Below, one piece after another: positions 48,001 to 60,652 of a stretch of 64,000 nucleotides of DNA. How positions within the stretch are numbered: the first letter of the stretch is position 1; each line of letters opens with the position of its first letter. This DNA comes from Chrysopilus asiliformis. Its lineage: Eukaryota; Arthropoda; Insecta; Diptera; Rhagionidae. The notes beneath the pieces are model-generated. The model saw nothing but the letters and a program-made list of their open reading frames with translations, was not told the DNA's origin and searched no databases. The stretch covers positions 67,414,682 to 67,478,681 of the forward strand of contig OZ035963.1 of assembly GCA_964034945.1 (NCBI GenBank). The letters are read 5' to 3'. Made by a program: the position numbers and the translations under genes.

Positions 48001-51000
48001 TTTCGCGCTAAATCCGCGGAAAATTTCGCGATCGCGAATCCGCGGAAAATTTCGCGAACGTGAATCCGCGGAAAATTTCGCGAATCCGCGGATTTAGCGC
48101 GAAATTTTCCGCGGGTTCGCGATCAATTTTCCGCGGATTCACGTTCGCGAAATTTTCCGCGGATTCGCGATCGCGAAATTTTCCGCGGATTTAGCGCGAA
48201 ATTTTCCGCGGATTCGCGATCAGCGACATTTTCCGCGGATTCGCGATCAGCGAAATTTTCCGCGGATTCGCGATCAGCGAAATTTTCCGCGGATTTAGCG
48301 CGAAATTTTCCGCGGATTCGCGATCAGCGAAATTTTCCGCGGATTTAGCGCGAAATTTTCCGCGGATTCGCGATCAGCGACATTTTTCGCGGATTCGCGA
48401 TCGCGAAATTTTCCGCGGATTCGCGATCGCGAAATTTTCCGCGGATTTAGCGCGAAATTTTTCGCGATCAACGAGGGAAATTTTCCGCGGATTCGCGATC
48501 AGCGACATTTTCCGTGGAAGGGAAAACCGTTAAAAAAAGCATGAAGGAGTGGGAAAATCGCGTTTTTGATGAAATTTTCACAACCCCCTACGATGATACA
48601 CCCCAGGTAATGGTACCCTGGCTATCGACTGGCACCACCCCCAACCCGCTAGGGGCCCGTTTTAACATTTCGTCCTTTTCAAGTTTAAGATTTTTCGAAC
48701 AAATCAAAAAAAAAATTTTTGTCTCCGATCGCGCTGAAACTTGGTGTGAAGGGTAATGAGGGGTCGCGGATCGCGAATCCGCGGTCCATTTTGAGCTATC
48801 TCCATTTTTTGAGGCAACCGTGGCCGCCCTGGCCAAACCGTGAGAGCTATCGAAAAACGGACCGCGGCCGCCTCAAAAAATGGAGATAGCTCAAAATGGA
48901 CCGCGGATTCGCGATCCGCGACCCCTCATTACCCTTCACACCAAGTTTCAGCGCGATCGGAGACAAAAAATTTTTTTTTGATTTGTTCGAAAAATCTTAA
49001 ACTTGAAAAGGGCGAAATGTTAAAACGGGCCCCTAGCGGGTTGGGGGTGGTGCCAGTCGATAGCCAGGGTACCATTACCTGGGGTGTATCATCGTAGGGG
49101 GTTGTGAAAATTTCATCAAAAACGCGATTTTCCCACTCCTTCATGCTTTTTTTAACGGTTTTCCCTTCCACGGAAAATGTCGCTGATCGCGAATCCGCGG
49201 AAAATTTCCCTCGTTGATCGCGGAAAATTTCGCGATCGCGAATCCGCGGAAAATTTCGCGCTAAATTTCGCGCTAAATCCGCGGAAAATGTCGCTGATCG
49301 CGAATCCGCGGAAAATGTCGCGAATCCGCGGAAAATTTCCCTTGCTGATCGCGAATCCGCGGAAAATTTCGCGATCGCGAATCCGCGGAAAATTTCGCGA
49401 TCGCGAATCCGCGGAAAATTTCGCGCTAAATCCGCGGAAAATTTCGCGATCGCGAATCCGCGGAAAATTTCGCGAACGTGAATCCGCGGAAAATTTCGCG
49501 AATCCGCGGATTTAGCGCGAAATTTTCCGCGGGTTCGCGATCAATTTTCCGCGGATTCACGTTCGCGAAATTTTCCGCGGATTCGCGATCGCGAAATTTT
49601 CCGCGGATTTCGCGCGAAATTTTCCGCGGATTCGCGATCAGCGACATTTTCCGCGGATTCGCGATCAGCGAAATTTTCCGCGGATTTAGCGCGAAATTTT
49701 CCGCGGATTCGCGATCAGCGAAATTTTCCGCGGATTTAGCGCGAAATTTTCCGCGGATTCGCGATCAGCGACATTTTTCGCGGATTCGCGATCGCGAAAT
49801 TTTCCGCGGATTCGCGATCGCGAAATTTTCCGCGGATTTAGCGCGAAATTTTTCGCGATCAACGAGGGAAATTTTCCGCGGATTCGCGATCAGCGACATT
49901 TTCCGTGGAAGGGAAAACCGTTAAAAAAAGCATGAAGGAGTGGGAAAATCGCGTTTTTGATGAAATTTTCACAACCCCCTACGATGATACACCCCAGGTA
50001 ATGGTACCCTGGCTATCGACTGGCACCACCCCCAACCCGCTAGGGGCCCGTTTTAACATTTCGTCCTTTTCAAGTTTAAGATTTTTCGAACAAATCAAAA
50101 AAAAAATTTTTGTCTCCGATCGCGCTGAAACTTGGTGTGAAGGGTAATGAGGGGTCGCGGATCGCGAATCCGCGGTCCATTTTGAGCTATCTCCATTTTT
50201 TGAGGCAACCGTGGCCGCCCTGGCCAAACCGTGAGAGCTATCGAAAAACGGACCGCGGCCGCCTCAAAAAATGGAGATAGCTCAAAATGGACCGCGGATT
50301 CGCGATCCGCGACCCCTCATTACCCTTCACACCAAGTTTCAGCGCGATCGGAGACAAAAAATTTTTTTTTGATTTGTTCGAAAAATCTTAAACTTGAAAA
50401 GGGCGAAATGTTAAAACGGGCCCCTAGCGGGTTGGGGGTGGTGCCAGTCGATAGCCAGGGTACCATTACCTGGGGTGTATCATCGTAGGGGGTTGTGAAA
50501 ATTTCATCAAAAACGCGATTTTCCCACTCCTTCATGCTTTTTTTAACGGTTTTCCCTTCCACGGAAAATGTCGCTGATCGCGAATCCGCGGAAAATTTCC
50601 CTCGTTGATCGCGGAAAATTTCGCGATCGCGAATCCGCGGAAAATTTCGCGCTAAATTTCGCGCTAAATCCGCGGAAAATGTCGCTGATCGCGAATCCGC
50701 GGAAAATGTCGCGAATCCGCGGAAAATTTCCCTTGCTGATCGCGAATCCGCGGAAAATTTCGCGATCGCGAATCCGCGGAAAATTTCGCGATCGCGAATC
50801 CGCGGAAAATTTCGCGACCGCGAATCCGCGGAAAATTTCGCGCTAAATCCGCGGAAAATTTCGCGATCGCGAATCCGCGGAAAATTTCGCGAACGTGAAT
50901 CCGCGGAAAATTTCGCGAATCCGCGGATTTAGCGCGAAATTTTCCGCGGGTTCGCGATCAATTTTCCGCGGATTCACGTTCGCGAAATTTTCCGCGGATT

Positions 51001-54000
51001 CGCGATCGCGAAATTTTCCGCGGATTTAGCGCGAAATTTTCCGCGGATTCGCGATCAGCGACATTTTCCGCGGATTCGCGATCAGCGAAATTTTCCGCGG
51101 ATTCGCGATCAGCGAAATTTTCCGCGGATTCACGTTCGCGAAATTTTCCGCGGATTCGCGATCGCGAAATTTTCCGCGGATTCGCGATCACGAAATTTTC
51201 CGCGGATTCGCGTTCGCGAAATTTTCCGCGGATTCGCGATCGCGAAATTTTCCGCGGATTTAGCGCGAAATTTTCCGCGGATTCGCGATCGCGAAATTTT
51301 CCGCGATCAACGAGGGAAATTTTCCGCGGATTCGCGATCAGCGACATTTTCCGTGGAAGGGAAAACCGTTAAAAAAAGCATGAAGGAGTGGGAAAATCGC
51401 GTTTTTGATGAAATTTTCACAACCCCCTACGATGATACACCCCAGGTAATGGTACCCTGGCTATCGACTGGCACCACCCCCAACCCGCTAGGGGCCCGTT
51501 TTAACATTTCGTCCTTTTCAAGTTTAAGATTTTTCGAACAAATCAAAAAAAAAATTTTTGTCTCCGATCGCGCTGAAACTTGGTGTGAAGGGTAATGAGG
51601 GGTCGCGGATCGCGAATCCGCGGTCCATTTTGAGCTATCTCCATTTTTTGAGGCAACCGTGGCCGCCCTGGCCAAACCGTGAGAGCTATCGAAAAACGGA
51701 CCGCGGCCGCCTCAAAAAATGGAGATAGCTCAAAATGGACCGCGGATTCGCGATCCGCGACCCCTCATTACCCTTCACACCAAGTTTCAGCGCGATCGGA
51801 GACAAAAAATTTTTTTTTGATTTGTTCGAAAAATCTTAAACTTGAAAAGGGCGAAATGTTAAAACGGGCCCCTAGCGGGTTGGGGGTGGTGCCAGTCGAT
51901 AGCCAGGGTACCATTACCTGGGGTGTATCATCGTAGGGGGTTGTGAAAATTTCATCAAAAACGCGATTTTCCCACTCCTTCATGCTTTTTTTAACGGTTT
52001 TCCCTTCCACGGAAAATGTCGCTGATCGCGAATCCGCGGAAAATTTCCCTCGTTGATCGCGGAAAATTTCGCGATCGCGAATCCGCGGAAAATTTCGCGC
52101 TAAATCCGCGGAAAATTTCGCGATCGCGAATCCGCGGAAAATTTCGCGAACGCGAATCCGCGGAAAATTTCGTGATCGCGAATCCGCGGAAAATTTCGCG
52201 ATCGCGAATCCGCGGAAAATTTCGCGAACGTGAATCCGCGGAAAATTTCGCGAATCCGCGGATTTAGCGCGAAATTTTCCGCGGGTTCGCGATCAGTGAA
52301 ATTTTCCGCGGATTCACGTTCGCGAAATTTTCCGCGGATTTGCGATCGCGAAATTTTCCGCGGATTTAGCGCGAAATTTTCCGCGGATTCGCGATCAGCG
52401 ACATTTTCCGCGGATTCGCGATCAGCGAAATTTTCCGCGGATTTAGCGCGAAATTTTCCGCGGATTCGCGATCAGCGACATTTTTCGCGGATTCGCGATC
52501 GCGAAATTTTCCGCGGATTCGCGATCGCGAAATTTTCCGCGGATTTAGCGCGAAATTTTTCGCGATCAACGAGGGAAATTTTCCGCGGATTCGCGATCAG
52601 CGACATTTTCCGTGGAAGGGAAAACCGTTAAAAAAAGCATGAAGGAGTGGGAAAATCGCGTTTTTGATGAAATTTTCACAACCCCCTACGATGATACACC
52701 CCAGGTAATGGTACCCTGGCTATCGACTGGCACCACCCCCAACCCGCTAGGGGCCCGTTTTAACATTTCGCCCTTTTCAAGTTTAAGATTTTTCGAACAA
52801 ATCAAAAAAAAAATTTTTGTCTCCGATCGCGCTGAAACTTGGTGTGAAGGGTAATGAGGGGTCGCGGATCGCGAATCCGCGGTCCATTTTGAGCTATCTC
52901 CATTTTTTGAAGCGACCCTAAGCGCCCTGGCCAAACCGCGAGAGCTATCGAAAAACGGACCGCGGATTCGTGATCAGCGGCCCCCCATTACCCTTTACAC
53001 CAAGTTTCAGCGAAATCTATTTTTTGAAAAAAATCGCAAAAATTTGCAGTGGTTAGTCCATGATTTTTTGATGGCAAAAAATGTTTTTTTCTGAATTTTT
53101 GTCTGATCGCGCTGAAACTTGGAATGTAGGGGTTTTGGGCGACGAGAAATCGAAATCCGCGGTCCATTTTGAGCTATCTCAATTTTTTGAGGCGGCCGCG
53201 GTCCGTTTTTCGATAGCTCTCACGGTTTGGCCAGGGCGGCCACGGTTGCCTCAAAAAATGGAGATAGCTCAAAATGGACCGCGGATTCGCGATCCGCGAC
53301 CCCTCATTACCCTTCACACCAAGTTTCAGCGCGATCGGAGACAAAAATTTTTTTTTTGATTTGTTCGAAAAATCTTAAACTTGAAAAGGACGAAATGTTA
53401 AAACGGGCCCCTAGCGGGTTGGGGGTGGTGCCAGTCGATAGCCAGGGTACCATTACCTGGGGTGTATCATCGTAGGGGGTTGTGAAAATTTCATCAAAAA
53501 CGCGATTTTCCCACTCCTTCATGCTTTTTTTAACGGTTTTCCCTTCCACGGAAAATGTCGCTGATCGCGAATCCGCGGAAAATTTCCCTCGTTGATCGCG
53601 GAAAATTTCGCGATCGCGAATCCGCGGAAAATTTCGCGCTAAATTTCGCGCTAAATCCGCGGAAAATGTCGCTGATCGCGAATCCGCGGAAAATTTCGCG
53701 ATCGCGAATCCGCGGAAAATTTCGCGATCGCGAATCCGCGGAAAATTTCGCGACCGCGAATCCGCGGAAAATTTCGCGCTAAATCCGCGGAAAATTTCGC
53801 GATCGCGAATCCGCGGAAAATTTCGCGAACGTGAATCCGCGGAAAATTTCGCGAATCCGCGGATTTAGCGCGAAATTTTCCGCGGGTTCGCGATCAATTT
53901 TCCGCGGATTCACGTTCGCGAAATTTTCCGCGGATTCGCGATCGCGAAATTTTCCGCGGATTTAGCGCGAAATTTTCCGCGGATTCGCGATCAGCGACAT

Positions 54001-57000
54001 TTTCCGCGGATTCGCGATCAGCGAAATTTTCCGCGGATTCGCGATCAGCGAAATTTTCCGCGGATTCACGTTCGCGAAATTTTCCGCGGATTCGCGATCG
54101 CGAAATTTTCCGCGGATTCGCGATCACGAAATTTTCCGCGGATTCGCGTTCGCGAAATTTTCCGCGGATTCGCGATCGCGAAATTTTCCGCGGATTTAGC
54201 GCGAAATTTTCCGCGGATTCGCGATCGCGAAATTTTCCGCGATCAACGAGGGAAATTTTCCGCGGATTCGCGATCAGCGACATTTTCCGTGGAAGGGAAA
54301 ACCGTTAAAAAAAGCATGAAGGAGTGGGAAAATCGCGTTTTTGATGAAATTTTCACAACCCCCTACGATGATACACCCCAGGTAATGGTACCCTGGCTAT
54401 CGACTGGCACCACCCCCAACCCGCTAGGGGCCCGTTTTAACATTTCGTCCTTTTCAAGTTTAAGATTTTTCGAACAAATCAAAAAAAAAATTTTTGTCTC
54501 CGATCGCGCTGAAACTTGGTGTGAAGGGTAATGAAGGGTCGCGGATCGCGAATCCGCGGTCCATTTTGAGCTATCTCCATTTTTTGAGGCAACCGTGGCC
54601 GCCCTGGCCAAACCGTGAGAGCTATCGAAAAACGGACCGCGGCCGCCTCAAAAAATGGAGATAGCTCAAAATGGACCGCGGATTCGCGATCCGCGACCCC
54701 TCATTACCCTTCACACCAAGTTTCAGCGCGATCGGAGACAAAAATTTTTTTTTTGATTTGTTCGAAAAATCTTAAACTTGAAAAGGACGAAATGTTAAAA
54801 CGGGCCCCTAGCGGGTTGGGGGTGGTGCCAGTCGATAGCCAGGGTACCATTACCTGGGGTGTATCATCGTAGGGGGTTGTGAAAATTTCATCAAAAACGC
54901 GATTTTCCCACTCCTTCATGCTTTTTTTAACGGTTTTCCCTTCCACGGAAAATGTCGCTGATCGCGAATCCGCGGAAAATTTCCCTCGTTGATCGCGGAA
55001 AATTTCGCGATCGCGAATCCGCGGAAAATTTCGCGCTAAATTTCGCGCTAAATCCGCGGAAAATGTCGCTGATCGCGAATCCGCGGAAAATTTCGCGATC
55101 GCGAATCCGCGGAAAATTTCGCGACCGCGAATCCGCGGAAAATTTCGCGCTAAATCCGCGGAAAATTTCGCGATCGCGAATCCGCGGAAAATTTCGCGAA
55201 CGTGAATCCGCGGAAAATTTCGCGAATCCGCGGATTTAGCGCGAAATTTTCCGCGGGTTCGCGATCAATTTTCCGCGGATTCACGTTCGCGAAATTTTCC
55301 GCGGATTCGCGATCGCGAAATTTTCCGCGGATTTAGCGCGAAATTTTCCGCGGATTCGCGATCAGCGACATTTTCCGCGGATTCGCGATCAGCGAAATTT
55401 TCCGCGGATTCGCGATCAGCGAAATTTTCCGCGGATTCACGTTCGCGAAATTTTCCGCGGATTCGCGATCGCGAAATTTTCCGCGGATTCGCGATCACGA
55501 AATTTTCCGCGGATTCGCGTTCGCGAAATTTTCCGCGGATTCGCGATCGCGAAATTTTCCGCGGATTTAGCGCGAAATTTTCCGCGGATTCGCGATCGCG
55601 AAATTTTCCGCGATCAACGAGGGAAATTTTCCGCGGATTCGCGATCAGCGACATTTTCCGTGGAAGGGAAAACCGTTAAAAAAAGCATGAAGGAGTGGGA
55701 AAATCGCGTTTTTGATGAAATTTTCACAACCCCCTACGATGATACACCCCAGGTAATGGTACCCTGGCTATCGACTGGCACCACCCCCAACCCGCTAGGG
55801 GCCCGTTTTAACATTTCGTCCTTTTCAAGTTTAAGATTTTTCGAACAAATCAAAAAAAAAATTTTTGTCTCCGATCGCGCTGAAACTTGGTGTGAAGGGT
55901 AATGAAGGGTCGCGGATCGCGAATCCGCGGTCCATTTTGAGCTATCTCCATTTTTTGAGGCAACCGTGGCCGCCCTGGCCAAACCGTGAGAGCTATCGAA
56001 AAACGTTTCCGCGGATTTAGCGCGAAATTTTCCGCGGATTCGCGATCAGCGACATTTTCCGCGGATTCGCGATCAGCGAAATTTTCCGCGGATTCGCGAT
56101 CAGCGAAATTTTCCGCGGATTCACGTTCGCGAAATTTTCCGCGGATTCGCGATCGCGAAATTTTCCGCGGATTCGCGATCACGAAATTTTCCGCGGATTC
56201 GCGTTCGCGAAATTTTCCGCGGATTCGCGATCGCGAAATTTTCCGCGGATTTAGCGCGAAATTTTCCGCGGATTCGCGATCGCGAAATTTTCCGCGATCA
56301 ACGAGGGAAATTTTCCGCGGATTCGCGATCAGCGACATTTTCCGTGGAAGGGAAAACCGTTAAAAAAAGCATGAAGGAGTGGGAAAATCGCGTTTTTGAT
56401 GAAATTTTCACAACCCCCTACGATGATACACCCCAGGTAATGGTACCCTGGCTATCGACTGGCACCACCCCCAACCCGCTAGGGGCCCGTTTTAACATTT
56501 CGTCCTTTTCAAGTTTAAGATTTTTCGAACAAATCAAAAAAAAAATTTTTGTCTCCGATCGCGCTGAAACTTGGTGTGAAGGGTAATGAAGGGTCGCGGA
56601 TCGCGAATCCGCGGTCCATTTTGAGCTATCTCCATTTTTTGAGGCAACCGTGGCCGCCCTGGCCAAACCGTGAGAGCTATCGAAAAACGGACCGCGGCCG
56701 CCTCAAAAAATGGAGATAGCTCAAAATGGACCGCGGATTCGCGATCCGCGACCCCTCATTACCCTTCACACCAAGTTTCAGCGCGATCGGAGACAAAAAT
56801 TTTTTTTTTGATTTGTTCGAAAAATCTTAAACTTGAAAAGGACGAAATGTTAAAACGGGCCCCTAGCGGGTTGGGGGTGGTGCCAGTCGATAGCCAGGGT
56901 ACCATTACCTGGGGTGTATCATCGTAGGGGGTTGTGAAAATTTCATCAAAAACGCGATTTTCCCACTCCTTCATGCTTTTTTTAACGGTTTTCCCTTCCA

Positions 57001-59841
57001 CGGAAAATGTCGCTGATCGCGAATCCGCGGAAAATTTCCCTCGTTGATCGCGGAAAATTTCGCGATCGCGAATCCGCGGAAAATTTCGCGCTAAATTTCG
57101 CGCTAAATCCGCGGAAAATGTCGCTGATCGCGAATCCGCGGAAAATTTCGCGATCGCGAATCCGCGGAAAATTTCGCGAACGTGAATCCGCGGAAAATTT
57201 CGCGAATCCGCGGATTTAGCGCGAAATTTTCCGCGGGTTCGCGATCAATTTTCCGCGGATTCACGTTCGCGAAATTTTCCGCGGATTCGCGATCGCGAAA
57301 TTTTCCGCGGATTTAGCGCGAAATTTTCCGCGGATTCGCGATCAGCGACATTTTCCGCGGATTCGCGATCAGCGAAATTTTCCGCGGATTCGCGATCAGC
57401 GAAATTTTCCGCGGATTCACGTTCGCGAAATTTTCCGCGGATTCGCGATCGCGAAATTTTCCGCGGATTCGCGATCACGAAATTTTCCGCGGATTCGCGT
57501 TCGCGAAATTTTCCGCGGATTCGCGATCGCGAAATTTTCCGCGGATTTAGCGCGAAATTTTCCGCGGATTCGCGATCGCGAAATTTTCCGCGATCAACGA
57601 GGGAAATTTTCCGCGGATTCGCGATCAGCGACATTTTCCGTGGAAGGGAAAACCGTTAAAAAAAGCATGAAGGAGTGGGAAAATCGCGTTTTTGATGAAA
57701 TTTTCACAACCCCCTACGATGATACACCCCAGGTAATGGTACCCTGGCTATCGACTGGCACCACCCCCAACCCGCTAGGGGCCCGTTTTAACATTTCGTC
57801 CTTTTCAAGTTTAAGATTTTTCGAACAAATCAAAAAAAAAATTTTTGTCTCCGATCGCGCTGAAACTTGGTGTGAAGGGTAATGAAGGGTCGCGGATCGC
57901 GAATCCGCGGTCCATTTTGAGCTATCTCCATTTTTTGAGGCAACCGTGGCCGCCCTGGCCAAACCGTGAGAGCTATCGAAAAACGGACCGCGGCCGCCTC
58001 AAAAAATGGAGATAGCTCAAAATGGACCGCGGATTCGCGATCCGCGACCCCTCATTACCCTTCACACCAAGTTTCAGCGCGATCGGAGACAAAAAATTTT
58101 TTTTTGATTTGTTCGAAAAATCTTAAACTTGAAAAGGGCGAAATGTTAAAACGGGCCCCTAGCGGGTTGGGGGTGGTGCCAGTCGATAGCCAGGGTACCA
58201 TTACCTGGGGTGTATCATCGTAGGGGGTTGTGAAAATTTCATCAAAAACGCGATTTTCCCACTCCTTCATGCTTTTTTTAACGGTTTTCCCTTCCACGGA
58301 AAATGTCGCTGATCGCGAATCCGCGGAAAATTTCCCTCGTTGATCGCGGAAAATTTCGCGATCGCGAATCCGCGGAAAATTTCGCGCTAAATCCGCGGAA
58401 AATTTCGCGATCGCGAATCCGCGGAAAATTTCGCGAACGCGAATCCGCGGAAAATTTCGTGATCGCGAATCCGCGGAAAATTTCGCGATCGCGAATCCGC
58501 GGAAAATTTCGCGAACGTGAATCCGCGGAAAATTTCGCGAATCCGCGGATTTAGCGCGAAATTTTCCGCGGGTTCGCGATCAGTGAAATTTTCCGCGGAT
58601 TCACGTTCGCGAAATTTTCCGCGGATTTGCGATCGCGAAATTTTCCGCGGATTTAGCGCGAAATTTTCCGCGGATTCGCGATCAGCGACATTTTCCGCGG
58701 ATTCGCGATCAGCGAAATTTTCCGCGGATTTAGCGCGAAATTTTCCGCGGATTCGCGATCAGCGACATTTTTCGCGGATTCGCGATCGCGAAATTTTCCG
58801 CGGATTCGCGATCGCGAAATTTTCCGCGGATTTAGCGCGAAATTTTTCGCGATCAACGAGGGAAATTTTCCGCGGATTCGCGATCAGCGACATTTTCCGT
58901 GGAAGGGAAAACCGTTAAAAAAAGCATGAAGGAGTGGGAAAATCGCGTTTTTGATGAAATTTTCACAACCCCCTACGATGATACACCCCAGGTAATGGTA
59001 CCCTGGCTATCGACTGGCACCACCCCCAACCCGCTAGGGGCCCGTTTTAACATTTCGCCCTTTTCAAGTTTAAGATTTTTCGAACAAATCAAAAAAAAAA
59101 TTTTTGTCTCCGATCGCGCTGAAACTTGGTGTGAAGGGTAATGAGGGGTCGCGGATCGCGAATCCGCGGTCCATTTTGAGCTATCTCCATTTTTTGAAGC
59201 GACCCTAAGCGCCCTGGCCAAACCGCGAGAGCTATCGAAAAACGGACCGCGGATTCGTGATCAGCGGCCCCCCATTACCCTTTACACCAAGTTTCAGCGA
59301 AATCTATTTTTTGAAAAAAATCGCAAAAATTTGCAGTGGTTAGTCCATGATTTTTTGATGGCAAAAAATGTTTTTTTCTGAATTTTTGTCTGATCGCGCT
59401 GAAACTTGGAATGTAGGGGTTTTGGGCGACGAGAAATCGAAATCCGCGGTCCATTTTGAGCTATCTCAATTTTTTGAGGCGGCCGCGGTCCGTTTTTCGA
59501 TAGCTCTCACGGTTTGGCCAGGGCGGCCACGGTTGCCTCAAAAAATGGAGATAGCTCAAAATGGACCGCGGATTCGCGATCCGCGACCCCTCATTACCCT
59601 TCACACCAAGTTTCAGCGCGATCGGAGACAAAAAATTTTTTTTTGATTTGTTCGAAAAATCTTAAACTTGAAAAGGGCGAAATGTTAAAACGGGCCCCTA
59701 GCGGGTTGGGGGTGGTGCCAGTCGATAGCCAGGGTACCATTACCTGGGGTGTATCATCGTAGGGGGTTGTGAAAATTTCATCAAAAACGCGATTTTCCCA
59801 CTCCTTCATGCTTTTTTTAACGGTTTTCCCTTCCACGGAAA
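45017..59841. repeat. 14.8 kb higher-order repeat, copy B
   Basis: This is a tandem copy of 30179-45016. The offset is 14838 up to about 47350, then 14824 after a 14-base deletion in the extended linker (after AAATCC at 47345-47350). It becomes 14900 after a gain of 76 bases in the tract near 52440-52520 (or a loss near 37610 in copy A), and 14825 after a loss of 75 bases near 57155. The 75 and 76 base changes equal about three short units, as expected from slippage or unequal exchange in the tract. Confidence 0.88.
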
Positions 59842-59988
59842 ATGTCGCTGATCGCGAATCCGCGGAAAATTTCCCTCGTTGATCGCGGAAAATTTCGCGA
59901 TCGCGAATCCGCGGAAAATTTCCCTTGCTGATCGCGAATCCGCGGAAAATTTCCCTTGCTGATCGCGAATCCGCGGAAAATTTCGCGA
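59842..59988. repeat. Truncated start of a third 14.8 kb copy, array end
   Basis: After the forward head ending at 59836 the tract begins like those at 30179 and 45017 but soon differs: two consecutive units carry TTTCCCTTGCTGATCGCG. It stops at about 59988 against AT-rich DNA. Whether a third copy once existed or the array simply ends after a head cannot be told. Confidence 0.6.
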
Positions 59989-60541
59989 TATTCCTATTTG
60001 GAGCTTTACATTACTATATTTAATTATACTTGCCTTTTTTAACTTCACTAAATCTATAAATTGCAAACTTTATCTGCATTTTTCTTAGGTATCCTCAATT
60101 AGTGATTTTTTGCGGTGGATTTTGTATTATCATTCCATATCAGGAGTGATATCATAGTTTAGAGATATATAGTTAGGAAACGCGAGAGAAATTTTTTCTT
60201 GAAGAAGAGTACGTTGTCGTCTGTTTCATTTGCTTTGTAAAGACACTAATTGCTTTTGTGTGAGAAATGCAAAACTCTCGGGATATTTAGTATCGTCGGC
60301 AGAACATTCCGTAAAATGTTCCTTGCCAGGCATTTTTTCTGTTTAAGCAACATAACAAGTGAAATAAAAGTGTTTTTTTTTTGCTAAAAAATCCTATCGC
60401 CATTGCCAGTTGAAGAAATTGTGAAAGGCCGCTGTCGGCCCTTGTGTATGTGTTGGTCCAATATTTTGGTTTGTTCTGTGCGAGTATTACAAAATGATTT
60501 TTTTCAACAAGTCTATTTGAGCTAAATGATAAAAAGAGAGA

Positions 60542-60579
60542 AATGATGCTGTCGACTACGGAATGATGCTGTCGACTAC
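60542..60579. repeat. 18 bp direct duplication
   Basis: AATGATGCTGTCGACTAC occurs at 60542-60559 and again at 60562-60579, separated by two G residues. It is a local duplication with no visible function. Confidence 0.9.
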
Positions 60580-60652
60580 TTCTTTCTACAGGCGGCAAAC
60601 GGAAAACCACGTTTGTGTCTTATCTTTAGTAAGTCTCTAATCTTTGGTGATA

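Larger units (their letters stand above)
15997..59988. repeat. Palindromic satellite, block II (about 32 units)
   Basis: Units have the order forward head, short-repeat tract with orientation flip, inverted head, linker. Inverted heads begin at about 17034, 18301, 19559, 21225, 22840, 24298, 25609, 26817, 28049, 29516, 30889, 31977, 33690, 35081, 36529, 37712, 39389, 40760, 41444, 42815, 44074, 45727, 46815, 48514, 49905, 51353, 52612, 54289, 55660, 56344, 57640 and 58899. Forward heads end at about 16196, 17652, 18957, 20487, 20800, 21873, 22186, 23780, 24955, 26265, 27474, 28706, 30173, 31546, 32903, 34347, 35738, 37186, 38649, 40046, 42101, 43472, 45011, 46384, 47727, 49171, 50562, 52010, 53549, 54946, 57001, 58297 and 59836. 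The average period is near 1.37 kb. The array ends abruptly after TTTCGCGATA at about 59988. I see no gene in it. Confidence 0.93.

Noticed and set aside
11553..59988. GCGATCGC as the HIP1 motif, pointing to cyanobacterial DNA
   Set aside because: The octamer is part of the satellite unit only and is absent from the AT-rich flanks. Flotillin-2 with introns shows that the source is animal.
11250..59988. Centromeric or telomeric identity of the satellite
   Set aside because: Sequence alone gives no evidence for either, and a normal gene lies 6 kb away. FISH or CENP-A profiling would be needed.
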